64,000 nucleotides of DNA from positions 372,001-436,000 of the forward strand of contig JAGEMR010000004.1 of assembly GCA_021030915.1 (NCBI GenBank), in the 5' to 3' direction. Below are positions 32,817 to 44,100 of the stretch, one piece after another. The position numbers and the translations under genes were made by a program. Each line of letters begins with the position of its first letter. Within the stretch, counting starts at the first letter, position 1. Source of the DNA: Astrothelium macrocarpum (lineage: Eukaryota > Ascomycota > Dothideomycetes > Trypetheliales > Trypetheliaceae). The notes under the pieces are model-generated. The model made no database searches. It saw only the letters and a program-made list of their open reading frames with translations, and was not told where the DNA came from.

Positions 32817-33772
32817 AAGGAGTCAGGTGAAGTACAAATTCCTACCTCTACGACATCATCATATGCGACAAGAATACTTGGCATCTTAATTGGGATATGG
32901 TTAAGCGAGGCTTGAAGTGGGATTCCCGCTTGATCTCGACTTGGTATTGTAGGGAGAAGGGTCTCGACTATAGTGACCCAAAGCAGGGAGACAGGAAATG
33001 CAAGAGTGCGGGAACGATGTGAACATTTGGGTTCTTATGAGAGCGACTGACGACTAGGTCCACCTGTTTGTAAGAGACCGTCTCGCCGCCTATGCCTTAT
33101 TCGAGATAAATATCCAATTTTGCGCAGCCAGCAGTCTCTTTCGTTCTTGCTCTCTCGCTGCTTCAGCAGCGTGGTACTATCGATCCTCGAAACCAGCCCA
33201 AAGCCTCTGTATCTATGGCAAAATGAAAGGCGGTCGCGGCAGTATTGGGGCTGCTACAGAGGATTTTTTGGGGGATATGTGGCTCTTGGAAGCTTATCCT
33301 GCATTTTCCTTGTCATTTTACAAAATGATGATACCTGCATAAGCTGGATGCAACTCAAGCTCCATCAGCTCAGCCTTCTGAACATAGGAAGACGCTCAAC
33401 TTCAATATCTTGTTCGCGTGAGAGGTTTGTCTAGAATGTATGGCATTGTTTGTGAACTTCTTGATGTCCATCGATTTTCAGGCCTCTGTTCTATGACCGC
33501 GATCTTAGGCAAAGATTGATAGACGAAATATCGTAGTTGTGAAAAAAGACCGGAGATTGCATTATGGTTTCATAGATAGAAGCAAAAAAGCTATGGTAAG
33601 TGAATGCTATAATACAAAGTAGTGTGAAGAGCTATTGATAGTCCCGCCAGTTCCGTAGCCTCAGGTGAATAACTATGCTAAAGGAAAATGGTGTCTGCTT
33701 CGTCCGAGGATGCTTATCGATGCGTTGTCTCAGAGCCTTGTAGGCTCGGTAGATAGAGGACAAGGAGAGAGT
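32817..33772. other. Gene-free stretch
   Basis: About 950 bases with no frame, motif or repeat I can support. Confidence 0.4.
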
Positions 33773-34834
33773 CTAAGGAGCGCGGCGCTGCTCGTTGACA
33801 GTGTTGTAGTCGTCCACGCGAGGATCGAGTTTGTTCAGAAGGTCCGACTTGTGAGGGCCAGCAGTATTAGGAGCAGGGCCTGGGAAGGTGTTGCCATATC
33901 CCTCATGGTCAGTCCTAGTTCCGACATGGCCACCACCGGTTCCAGTTCCAACATGAGTATCACCAACCCCTGATCCGGTATAACCAACATCATTCCCATC
34001 TCTCGCACCGTAGTCATATGCATTCGAACCGTATCCCTGGCCGGTACTGACACCACCAACAGCCGCGCCATGATCACCAGCGAGACCAGCATTGCGTGAA
34101 CCATCATAACCAGAGTCAACACGAGGGTCGGCTTTGTTAACAAGGTTGGAAACATGAGGACCTGCGGCAGTCTTGTAATTACCGGAAGGAGGTGCACCGG
34201 TATTGTACGTGCCCGAAGTTGCACCTGGGCCACCAGCAAGACCAGCGTTACGAGAACCGTCACGGTCAGAATCAACGCGGGGATCAAGTTTATTGGCGAG
34301 CGTAGAGCTATGTGGTCCAGCGCCACCAGACTGGTTGCCAGATGTCACGCTCGTTCCAGTAGCACCTGGGGCAGCACCAGTCCCGGGTACGCCATAGGCG
34401 GGAGCAGTTGCGTGGAGAGGAGTAGCAGCAGCAGAGCTGGCTCCAGCAACTCGGTTATTCATATCTCCATAACCTCCTGGGCCAGAGTTACCAGGCGCCT
34501 CATGTGTCATGTGAGTATCACCAAGACTCCCTCCATGAGTGTGATGGGTACCCATTGAGCCGTAAGCATTAACAGGACCAGCTGCGCTGGTGCCGCTGGA
34601 AGCTGGAACGCCACCGGAGGTCTCCTATGTTCAAAGTCGTTAGTAGTCAGGCATTTACCCCTTAGGGCATGAACCTACATGAGTGCCAAGGTGTTTTGGA
34701 TTTCCGGCACTGGAGTGGAGGGAGACGTCCGCACCATGGCCGCCAGTAGTTTTGAAGGAGGCGTCGTGCTTCTGCTCGACGGACTCCTTTTTGTTCTTGA
34801 CGATATCCTTCGCTTTCTCGACGAAGCTAGACAT
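33773..34834 (-). CDS. Gly-rich protein with repeated GPH-S-L-NK-DPRVD motif
   Basis: Two exons on the minus strand, 34834-34679 and 34624-33773. The 54-nt intron has a perfect CTAAC branch point. The N-terminus is a short charged helix (MSSFVEKAKDIVKNKKESVE). The rest is Gly/Ala/Ser/Thr/His-rich and hydrophilic. It contains three copies of a motif GPHxSxLxNKxDPRVD, two of them followed by DGSRNAGLAG. There is no signal peptide or membrane segment. Such hydrophilic repeat proteins in filamentous ascomycetes are often stress- or conidiation-associated, but no function can be assigned. The TATA-like AATATATATG at 34961-34970 is well placed. Confidence 0.82.
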
Positions 34835-35690
34835 TTTTGATAAGAGGTAGTAGATACAGGGCAAGTCTTTGATCAGAAATGCCTTGAATGGATTTGGAAG
34901 ATTGAATTTGTTTCGAAGGATGCTGAGTAGTGTAGAAGTGCAGGTGGACTTGATAGTTGCAATATATATGTCCAGCTTTGTGATGCCTCGCACGATGATA
35001 TATTTATGACGTTGACAGCAAACAGAAAACTTGCTCGCTTGGTCAGGTTACCGAGTCGCAACCTGGTGAATGAACAATTTCACTTCTGAAGCAATTCCGC
35101 ATAAGCGATATTTGTGGATTACCTGCGTCAGAAGTAACATTTCTTATTTCACCCTGTGTGTTGCTGTGCCTACATCATATACAAGAACAGGTCTGGCCCA
35201 CATTTTGTACTTACACATGATGTCGTATGCTTTAGCTTGGCCACATTCTTCAGTATGAGTTAAGCCAAATATCGTGTTGATGCAAGGCGTGTCTTGTTCA
35301 ATGAATATTGGGGTGTCACTGTAAGCACATAATGTACCTTTTGAACTATGAAGCCTGCGCGCGACCCTAAGCCTAGAGGTAGTGCGAAGCACGTGCGAGC
35401 CGCTTTGCCACATCCTGTACAGGGAAGAGGAGAAGCTGCTCTTCAGTGATCGTATCGCGGATATTCCGAAATATCGACGCGCGCCTGGATGAGGTTGTCG
35501 ATATTACTGTCGCTACTGTTGCCACTGTCGGTTCCGCTGCTTGCTAGTACGCAATCGTTATCCGTGTCTTTTGGCGGGATGTCCTTCGCAAGGCAAAAAG
35601 GAAGGGAGGCTTAGTGGAGTTCAAAAACCAATCTCGGGAGCCACCATGACTAGCTATCGGCGTTGCTGAATGCTCTAGTGAGAAGATCCT
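34835..35690. other. Upstream region of the Gly-rich protein gene
   Basis: About 860 bases. A TATA-like element lies at 34961-34970 on the minus-strand promoter side. Nothing else was recognised. Confidence 0.4.
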
Positions 35691-35960
35691 GTGATCAGCC
35701 TTTTCAACAGCATACAAATTTCCGCCGGACCAGCACACGCCAACACCTCTGGGCTATGGGAGCCCCTACTGGGAGGAGACGATGAGCGACAAACGATAAG
35801 GCGCGCTGCTGGATGCGAGGATAGTCAAGATAGGCTCTTTGCGTTACTGAGCATCGCAAATGAGATTAGTCTACAGCGTAGGGTCACTGTGGATTACAGG
35901 AAGAATGTGCACAATCATAGATTTCTCTCATTGCCTGGGCAGGGACTGACGCAATCGTAA
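35691..35960 (+). pseudogene. Relic resembling a HET-domain protein
   Basis: One open stretch encodes RQTIRRAAGCEDSQDRLFAL followed by LSIANEIS and RVTVDYRKNV. This is reminiscent of the conserved DPRDRIFALLGIA..DY.K segment of heterokaryon-incompatibility proteins. No start, no HET N-terminus and no continuation are evident, so it is at best a fragment. Confidence 0.35.
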
Positions 35961-36945
35961 TTCAAAATCGTCTTCAATTTGTCTTGCTGGCCGCGAAGAA
36001 CCTGAACTTCAAGGGATCCAACGATGTGTTGGAGTCCAGGATCGGATCGGATTTTGAAAGATCTCCCGACTTCTCCAAACGGGTCAACCAGAGAACTTCA
36101 TTGTCGATACGTTGCTGATATCTTGGAAATTGGACATTTGGAAAAACATTCTTGCATGGCGAATGCCGGAATATCACCTAAATCTTTCATATCTGAACCA
36201 TTCGGCATCTATTTACCTTTCTCATCCGTCGAGAGTTTGGCGGATTCTAGTATGGACCTATCCGGCTTTGCAACGTCCCGTGTCCTCCTGGCATGTCACC
36301 GTACACCATAGTTGTGGCAAGAACTATTTATCAATTTCATGATTTGGATACAGGTAACGTCCGACATTTGCCGGATTAGAATTTCGTACCTAGCGTCTTC
36401 GAAGGATTGAATATGGTTGCCGATGTAGGTGGTAGGTACAGCGTCCTTCTCGTGAATGTCGCACCATCTATGGAAATTCTCCTTGATAAGCTTGACCCAA
36501 AAGCCTGGAAAAGCTTAATACTAAGTGACTTCCAGTAGATGGGGCGGGATCGTTTGCAAGGCCCCGGTGTGATGGACCGGACGAATCTTTTGAAGTGGGT
36601 CTGCTTCGACAAGCTCCTGGACGGACCTGAAGGGGCTGGTGCTTAGCCATGATCACTATTTCGAATTTGAAATCGCATGTCCAATGTGGGGTAAAGTTTG
36701 TATACCGACCCATTGTACCTACCTGGGGTAATGAGGCAGAATTTGGACAATGACGTCAACGTATTTTTTACTACGTCCACAGCATCTACCTAGCCAGGGA
36801 AATAGATTATAAATCCTCGGGGATATATAGGCCGGCAATGGGTACATTTGTGTAATGGACTCCAACGTCTAACGCATCGTAAGACTAAGAAAGTATCAGG
36901 TCACTCGTCTCCTTCAGACCGCGCTGAGTCAGCCTCTTCACCGCC
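35961..36945. promoter_or_regulatory. Gene-free stretch and enoyl-reductase promoter
   Basis: About 980 bases. A TATA-like element (TATATA, 36824-36829) lies about 120 bases before the start codon of the next gene. No other feature is supported. Confidence 0.45.
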
Positions 36946-38165
36946 ATGTCTTCGATGAAAGCTCTTAAAATCATCTCAAAAGGACAAGCCGCTGTGCGAG
37001 AGGTCTCCATTCCTAAACTCCGTCCTGACTATCTTCTTGTCAAGGTCCACTCTGTCGCCCTTAACCCCACTGATTGGAAGCATATCGACAAACTCCCTCA
37101 ACCTGGTGCAACTGTCGGTTGCGACTATAGTGGCGTTGTTGTCGACATTGGCCCACAGGTCAAAAAGTCCTTTGACAAAGGTGAGCGAGTTGCGGGATTT
37201 GCCCACGGCGGCAATGCTGTCGAGCTAGAGGATGGCGCGTTTGCAGAATATCTAGTAGCGAAGGGAGATATTCAGATAAAGGTTCCGGATCGCGTGAGCG
37301 ATGATGATGCTGCGACCCTGGGAGTTGGGATCGCGACTGTCGGGCAGGGATTATATCAGAGTCTGAACTTACCGTGGCCGAATTCACCATCGAAGGCGAA
37401 GTTTCCAGTCCTGATTTACGGAGGAAGCACGGCAACAGGGGCGTTAGCTATACAAATGGCGAAGCTGTAAGTGTACTGTCCTGCTGGTTTCCACGAAGTA
37501 TCCCACCTGCATATGCTTTTCTTGCTTCGCACTCCCTTTCTTCTATATGCACTCTTCAATGAACCTGCCAAACAAAACGCTGATCCTTCTCCTTGTATAG
37601 CTCGAATCTTGAGCCAATCGTGACTTGTTCTCCCCGCAACTTCGAATACTGCCAATCCCTCGGTGCTACCCGCTGCTTTGACTACAACTCGCCCACATGT
37701 GGCTCCGATATTCGCGTGTACACTAATGATGGCCTCTTCTACGCCTTTGACTGTATCTCTGAAGGGGAATCCCCCCAGATCTGCTGCGATGCCCTCTCCT
37801 CCTCTCCCCCTCCGTCTTCCCACCCTCATGCTCCTAGCAGCGGTAAACCACACTACTCCGCTCTCCTCTCAGTTCAAAACTTTCCTCGCGACGACGTGCA
37901 ACATGGTTATACCCTGGGATACACAGCTATTGGCGAACGGTTCACGATGGGGCCTGAAGGACCGGAATTCCCAGCCAATGAGGCTGACAAGGAATTTCAG
38001 GAGAGGTTCTCGGACTTGGCAAGCGAGCTGCTAGCAAACGGAAAGATAGTTGTACACAGTCCAGACATAAGGAAGGGTGGGTTGCAGGGAATCTTGCAAG
38101 GACTGGACGATTTGCGAAATGGAAGAGTTAGTGGGAAAAAATTGGTCTATCAGGTCGGACAATAG
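36946..38165 (+). CDS. Medium-chain dehydrogenase/reductase, trans-enoyl-reductase (ToxD/LovC-like) type
   Basis: Exons 36946-37466 and 37601-38165. The GroES-like half has LLVKVHSVALNPTDWKHID and GCDYSGVVVDIG, then the cofactor domain has LIYGGSTATGALAIQMAK. Downstream come SLGATRCFDY and YAFDCISEG. It lacks the catalytic and structural zinc Cys sets, as in quinone/enoyl reductases. This subfamily often works beside fungal polyketide synthases as a stand-alone enoyl reductase, and it also occurs alone. The intron at 37467-37600 is longer (134 nt) than most in this window. Confidence 0.88.
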
Positions 38166-41100
38166 ATGTAGGGCTTTGAAGTGAGAAGCAATGAATTACA
38201 CTAACGAGTTACACAACAAATTAAACGATTGAGCAACAAATCGGAAATCGATGTACTTTTTGCAAGTGAACACCCGAGATGCATGATGTGCATCGTTACC
38301 AACCACCTGTGGCGGCTTCGCTGGACACTAAGAGATAAACGGGCATAGCGAAGATACAAGTGCAGGAAAACCAGGTATCCCAGGACTGATCATTGTGAAT
38401 GATGTGACGTATCAAGCTCTCTTGGCTGTCAGGACAGTTATGCAGGCTAGACAAGTCCTAAGTATCAATATCGACCCGAGTTCTTTTCGTCATGGTAGCT
38501 TATGGATTTGGACCAATCGGAGCCATTCGTGAACGAAGAAATACCTGACTTACGCCGTACAAGGAGCCTTGAGCGTTATTCTCACAAGAGTGGGTGCATT
38601 GTGGTCCGTTCGTGGATATGGAAACTCCTCCATGGCTAAAAATCTCATAAAACTCGAGTCTCTTTTAAACAAAGTGCCATGAGCGTAACATACAGACGAT
38701 GAGCTAGACAATATAGGCTCTAAATCTACGATAACAGTATTGGTCGGGTGAAAGAGAAAAACACCTACGAGGATCACTCTTTGGCAAGCTACGACAAGCG
38801 TGTGAATCCAAGCTGTTGGTAATCGAGGTTTGCTCGATCGCTCTACTCGGGATCAGGTCATTGCTCAGGCTTCAAAACCATGAAAGATAGAGACGAATAG
38901 GTGCAATAAGCCGCCTCCATCCTCAATCTTTGTAGGCGGAGCGTAGGCTATGACACCGGCGTCGTTCCAGCTTGGATTTCTTTCCTTAACAAATCCAAGC
39001 TCATTTCAGTACTTTAAGAATGTTTTTCTTGGCGATAAAAAATCACAATGTAAGATACCAGAGAGCAGGCGTTGCTGGGATCTGCTGTCAACCCGCGTCT
39101 CCAGTCCATGGTATAGTAGAAGAATCCGGACTCTTTCTTCACTCGCAAACTAAGCTAGGTGGTTGAATTGACACAATATTGTCAGGTCACTTGCTTAGGA
39201 ATTGCGTCCATGTGCTTTGTGATGGATGAAGGACTGAAGGCGCACACGAAGTGATGCACCAATGCAAATATCTTGATATCAGAAACGACTTAAAGAAGCA
39301 AACAAGTAGCCCAGAATTGGTCCGTGATTCTTAAAAGACTTTCATTTGCTACCAAAATTTCCAAAGACAACGAAAGGCCTCCACAATGAGTTGTGTACAG
39401 AAAGAGTGTGATGAAATGCTACCTCAGCTTTGCAGATCATAGATTCGCTGAACTTCATTACTAGATCGGCTGCTTGCTGCAACGTTATCTTGCTGCTGCG
39501 CTGCAAGATTCAGTCGACGTGTCGGAACAATGGAATCTCTGTCAAGATCCATGTCTCTGTGCCTCTTTAAGAGCTATGACGGCTATAGTAACCCGAAGAC
39601 CCTAGCTATTGAGCGATCCTGTGCCACATGGTCCATTTTAATCACTTCTTCCTAAAATAAGATCGGTCTTACTGGCTGACTGCCACGTGCTCTCGCACAC
39701 ATGGCTGGTTTCATCCGAACCCATTGCAATGGATCCCTATCCTCAAGAGTGGGAAGCGTCAGAAGGTCCTACCTCTTATCGCACTACCAGGTTCTTGTGA
39801 CCTGCGACTCGAATTTTGTAACCAGACCCTGTGAAAGCGATCATGTCATCTTGCATGCATTTCTCGTCGACAAGCAAATCACATGTAAAAATTTGCAGAA
39901 ATCGATGATCAGCTCTCAATCTGAAACCCATCTCCCCTGAGCAGTATACCAATTCAGTTATGATCCCGCCATCTTTGTCCTTGATTAGATGGTAGGAATT
40001 TTCTTGCGACAATCGATAATTCATTCTTCCCGTACCCAGACAACATCTCGCTTCATGAAAAAGATTGATCCTGCTTACCGCTGTCACTTACCTCACAAAC
40101 AACATTTCAAGGATTGTATGAAGATCCGCAATTTCGGAAACGACCAGTCCGAATCTATCCAGGGCGTTACAATAGGTGATGATGATAAACGAGGGTAGTA
40201 TTGGTCGGGTGGTCAATCCTAAGAAGGCTCGTCCTCTGCCCAAACCCTGGTTGGATTACGAACTATTTCCTTTACGCCCAACGCGCGGACTAAGTATTCA
40301 GGCGTGCAGGACCGAAGACGGCAGCATCCCAGTATTCGCGTGGCTTCGCCACCCGATGCCTTGTCGACACACCCCTGGTGATGAGGATGTGGAGAAAAAT
40401 GGTTTGGCAATCTCAATCATCCGGAAAAAGCAACAACTTTCGATTACAGGCTCGCGCTTTTTACCCGCATATCGAACAGGGCATTGGAGACCTGGGTCAT
40501 AGCGCTCCGTCTCACGTCCATCTAGGCACAGTCACTCTGTACGGTGATATGAAAGCACTCAAAAACGCGCGGGTCGCACCCGTAGGATTCGCCGATGGAT
40601 GGAATGATAGTCCGGGAGGAGTCAAATCCAAGACTCTGACCACGCTTTGAGAGAGATTGAGGCCTCCCAGCGACGTGTCTCAGCCTTGTAAGGCCTATCA
40701 AAGTTCTACCAAGAGCAGCCCGTCAGACGAATTGATGGGTTCAACAATGGTAGGCAGTCCAGATCAACAGTCATCCAATCATCCCCACTTCAACCTTTCC
40801 GTTATACGACGGAAAGACGGGAAGCACGGTGGTCTAGTGGACCTGGATCTTATGTCGAGGCAAACCGTTATGATCCGTGCTTTTCGAATGTGTTTGGTCC
40901 TCATTGCTTGGCGGACGTTGGAGGATGTCTACTACTGTACGGCACAGCACAGATATCCGTTGCTGGTGTGGTTCGTTGTGACCAACAGATGGTGCTTACG
41001 GGAAGGGAAGGGTGCGAGGTCCACACTGCAATCTGACCGTTGAGGTTTGCACCACTCAGATGCGTCGGACAAAAAGCCCAGGACCTGGCGCAGGAGGATC

Positions 41101-44100
41101 GAAGGATTTTACCAATCAATATGTCAATAATGTTCCCGAAATTTTTTCACCCTGATATGCTCCAGTAGGCAAATAGTAGATAAGTCCAAGGGCTCTGCTT
41201 AATGCTTTGCTATGCAAGCCATTGGGGTCATCTCGAGTCATGCATTATTAACTTGGGTGCTAGAGCGTTCGAATGTCTCAGTTTACAAACCAATAGCATT
41301 TCATCATTTTTCCTGCTGTTTCGGACGATGCAAGTGTTGCGCGTACGTTTCTCTCTACGAAGTGGGGTTTTTGAGACAGCATGCAATGAAGATTGTGCCG
41401 CTGATTGCGTGATTTCTAAAGCCGTAGGATGGACTTCATAAAGCCCTAAACGAGATGTGTCTTGCCCAGACAGGGTGAAGCAATTTTATGACGCCGCGAT
41501 GTCAAGGTTGAGTATCAAGACTCGCCTGTGCGATCCAAGTGTTGGGCTCTCGAGTCTCTACATTGACACACGTTGCACATCTATAGAGACATATGGTAAG
41601 TTCTCCTGCAATCAAAATGGCAGTAAGGCTGCGGAAGCCTATAGCACGCAGGACTGAATCCTACCAAATGTGAAGCAAGCAGGTGTTGTTCTCATGAAGC
41701 ACCGAGCGCCCTATCCGTTGCCATATGATTAGACGGCTTCTCGCTCTCATGCCCAAATTGATGGTGGCACGGAATCCTCCCACTTGCCCGGTTCGCACGT
41801 AATTCTGGGGAGATTTGATCCGCACCCGGCATGCCCGCACTATCATGTGATTGTGACGAGGTCTGGCCACTCTTTCCACTCAGATTTGCCTTTGATTGCG
41901 TGCAAGGATGAAGTGTATTTTGACGTCAGTGTGCGTGAGAAAAGGTTGATGCCTACGGCGTGGCTGTGGTTGCATTCATCCTCCCACCACCATCACTCCC
42001 ACCACTCCTAAACAGCTTCCGATCTGATCGCGATGAAACCACAGGCGCCCACCGAAGCGATGTTTTTCGTTTCGCCCGCCTTGCCTTGTGAGAGCGACTA
42101 AGCGCAAAAAAACAAATTTTTTTCGACGCTTGTGGTTGGAGATCTCGCGTGCATGAGGCTACAAGGCTGCAGTTCCTCTCGCGTGGCAGACCGACCAAAA
42201 GTCGATGTGCTGACGAGAGACGGTGTCCTGACCTTCTCATTTCGTCCGGACATGCTGACGATGCGGACGCACTTGGCAAGTAGGCACATCCCGAACAGGT
42301 AAGTAAGCCGTAGAATTGCGGACATGTGGCATTCCATGCTCGTCTTACTGCATGCATCCAAGGGTTTTTTGGGTTTGAGCGGCGGTGAGCCTTTGGTTGG
42401 AGGTGACGAGAAAATGCAAATGATCCCCAAAGGCGGCCGGGCCAAGGAACGCTTTGGTTTTCAGGGTCAAGCTTATCGCATCCTCCCAAACTGGCAAGCT
42501 ACATCGCGTCAACCATGTGAGCAGCAAACATCAGGCTTAGGGCGGCATTGATTTTGGAATTGCCAAGCTCCTTTAGACTATTTCGAGAATTCTTCCTCGC
42601 ACAACACACCGTAACCTATCGCTTTAGCGTGACCACGTTCTTTGTTTGCGACGGACTCTCTCATCGTGACAAATTTGGTGAGCATCTTTGGAGGCGTCTT
42701 GCTTATGAGCTAACGAGGTGGTGCTGGCCCTGAGTGCGTGTAGTAAGAGAGTTTGGTACTCTAAAATGCGCTTTGAGCGCCTTGGTGCTGGGCTGTCCCG
42801 ACGACGGGAGGCGTCAAAGCCAAACCATTGCTCTGGTTCGCCTTTTCGGCACGAGGCGGGGAAGCGCTACCTTGAATCATTAATTACGTTCTTGGACAAG
42901 GGTGGTATGAGCGTCACGACAGTTCCGGTTCTCCTTTTTGGGCTCTGTCATCCAGTGATTTTTAATCCCAACCGACTACGATGTTGATAGGTCGTGGGTG
43001 GATAATAGGTGTCGCAGGATGGCCGGCTCAGGCTCGGTGCACGAAGCTGTTTTGACTAGCAGAATGCATGTCCATACCCCTTGATTTGTTGGTGGACGAT
43101 GATATCGCAGCTATTTGCTTAGCTTAGCGGGGACACGGAAGCATACGGCGCCCCTCCCGATTCAGACGGTCAGGTACCTTTGTGACCATCGCCCTTCTCA
43201 TCCGCCAAAGCTTGGCAGAGGCCCGAGAGGTCGGTCCGTGTGGGGCAGGGTTGCATGGTAGGGATACCATGTGGTGATGCGGATGATGAAAGGGAGGTCT
43301 TCCCTGGCAGGTTCTGGATCTGCGCCCATCACATCTATGTCCTTGTATCCATTTGTCTCATCTGCGAGAACGACCGTTGCATCATGAGGAGTGGGCTGGA
43401 TCAATCGAAATCGAAGATCTTCGTTGTGAGACTGGCTATCAACGTTTAGACTCGTTTGGAGAAATGAAGCAAGCGTGAGCAGCCATCGAGTGGATCGGTT
43501 CGAACGCGCACTTAGCGGGGGTTGGAAAGATCAGAATCCATCCCGCGTGGCACATGGTGAGCGACGATCCCATCTTGCTAGGCCTGTCCATGATCAAATT
43601 TTTGGCCCCCACGGTCAGTCCGAAGCAGACGAACAGAGCCAGTAACCGCTCATGGCGCTCAGCAGCCAATGGGAAGCCAGACCACGTCGGCGATCCCAGC
43701 AGACACCACCATGGCATGCAGTAGAGCTGCAGGCAGCACGAGGTCGACAGGGAATGGCAAGCAATCTCGCCGTGTTCATGCATATCAATGATGAAAACCA
43801 ACACGCCCGATCTTCAATATGGGCCATTTGATCCAATCACGCCACCGAAGAGCTTTGCAACTCTGAGGGTCTGAAACGAATCGACAGGAGGAGTGGCATT
43901 ACGCCGCTGCAAGTCGGTTCTGCTCTGCCAGACTGCCGAGAAAATCAGTCTTGCTTTTGTCCAAACGCCGCGTCCCTCATGTCTCAGAATCCAACATGCA
44001 CTCTTGCATCGAAGACTAAAGCCTCACGAGACCAACAATGGCCCAATATTCTCCTGCAGATGTTTGGTGGCTAATTTACAGTATTAATGCGCAAGCTTGG

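Noticed and set aside
39776..40087. Minus-strand frame of 103 codons in the gene desert
   Set aside because: It has no domain, no splice partners and no support from neighbouring frames.
40378..41043. Two plus-strand frames of 90 and 128 codons in the gene desert
   Set aside because: Low-information composition and no recognisable motif; no splice join makes a longer protein.
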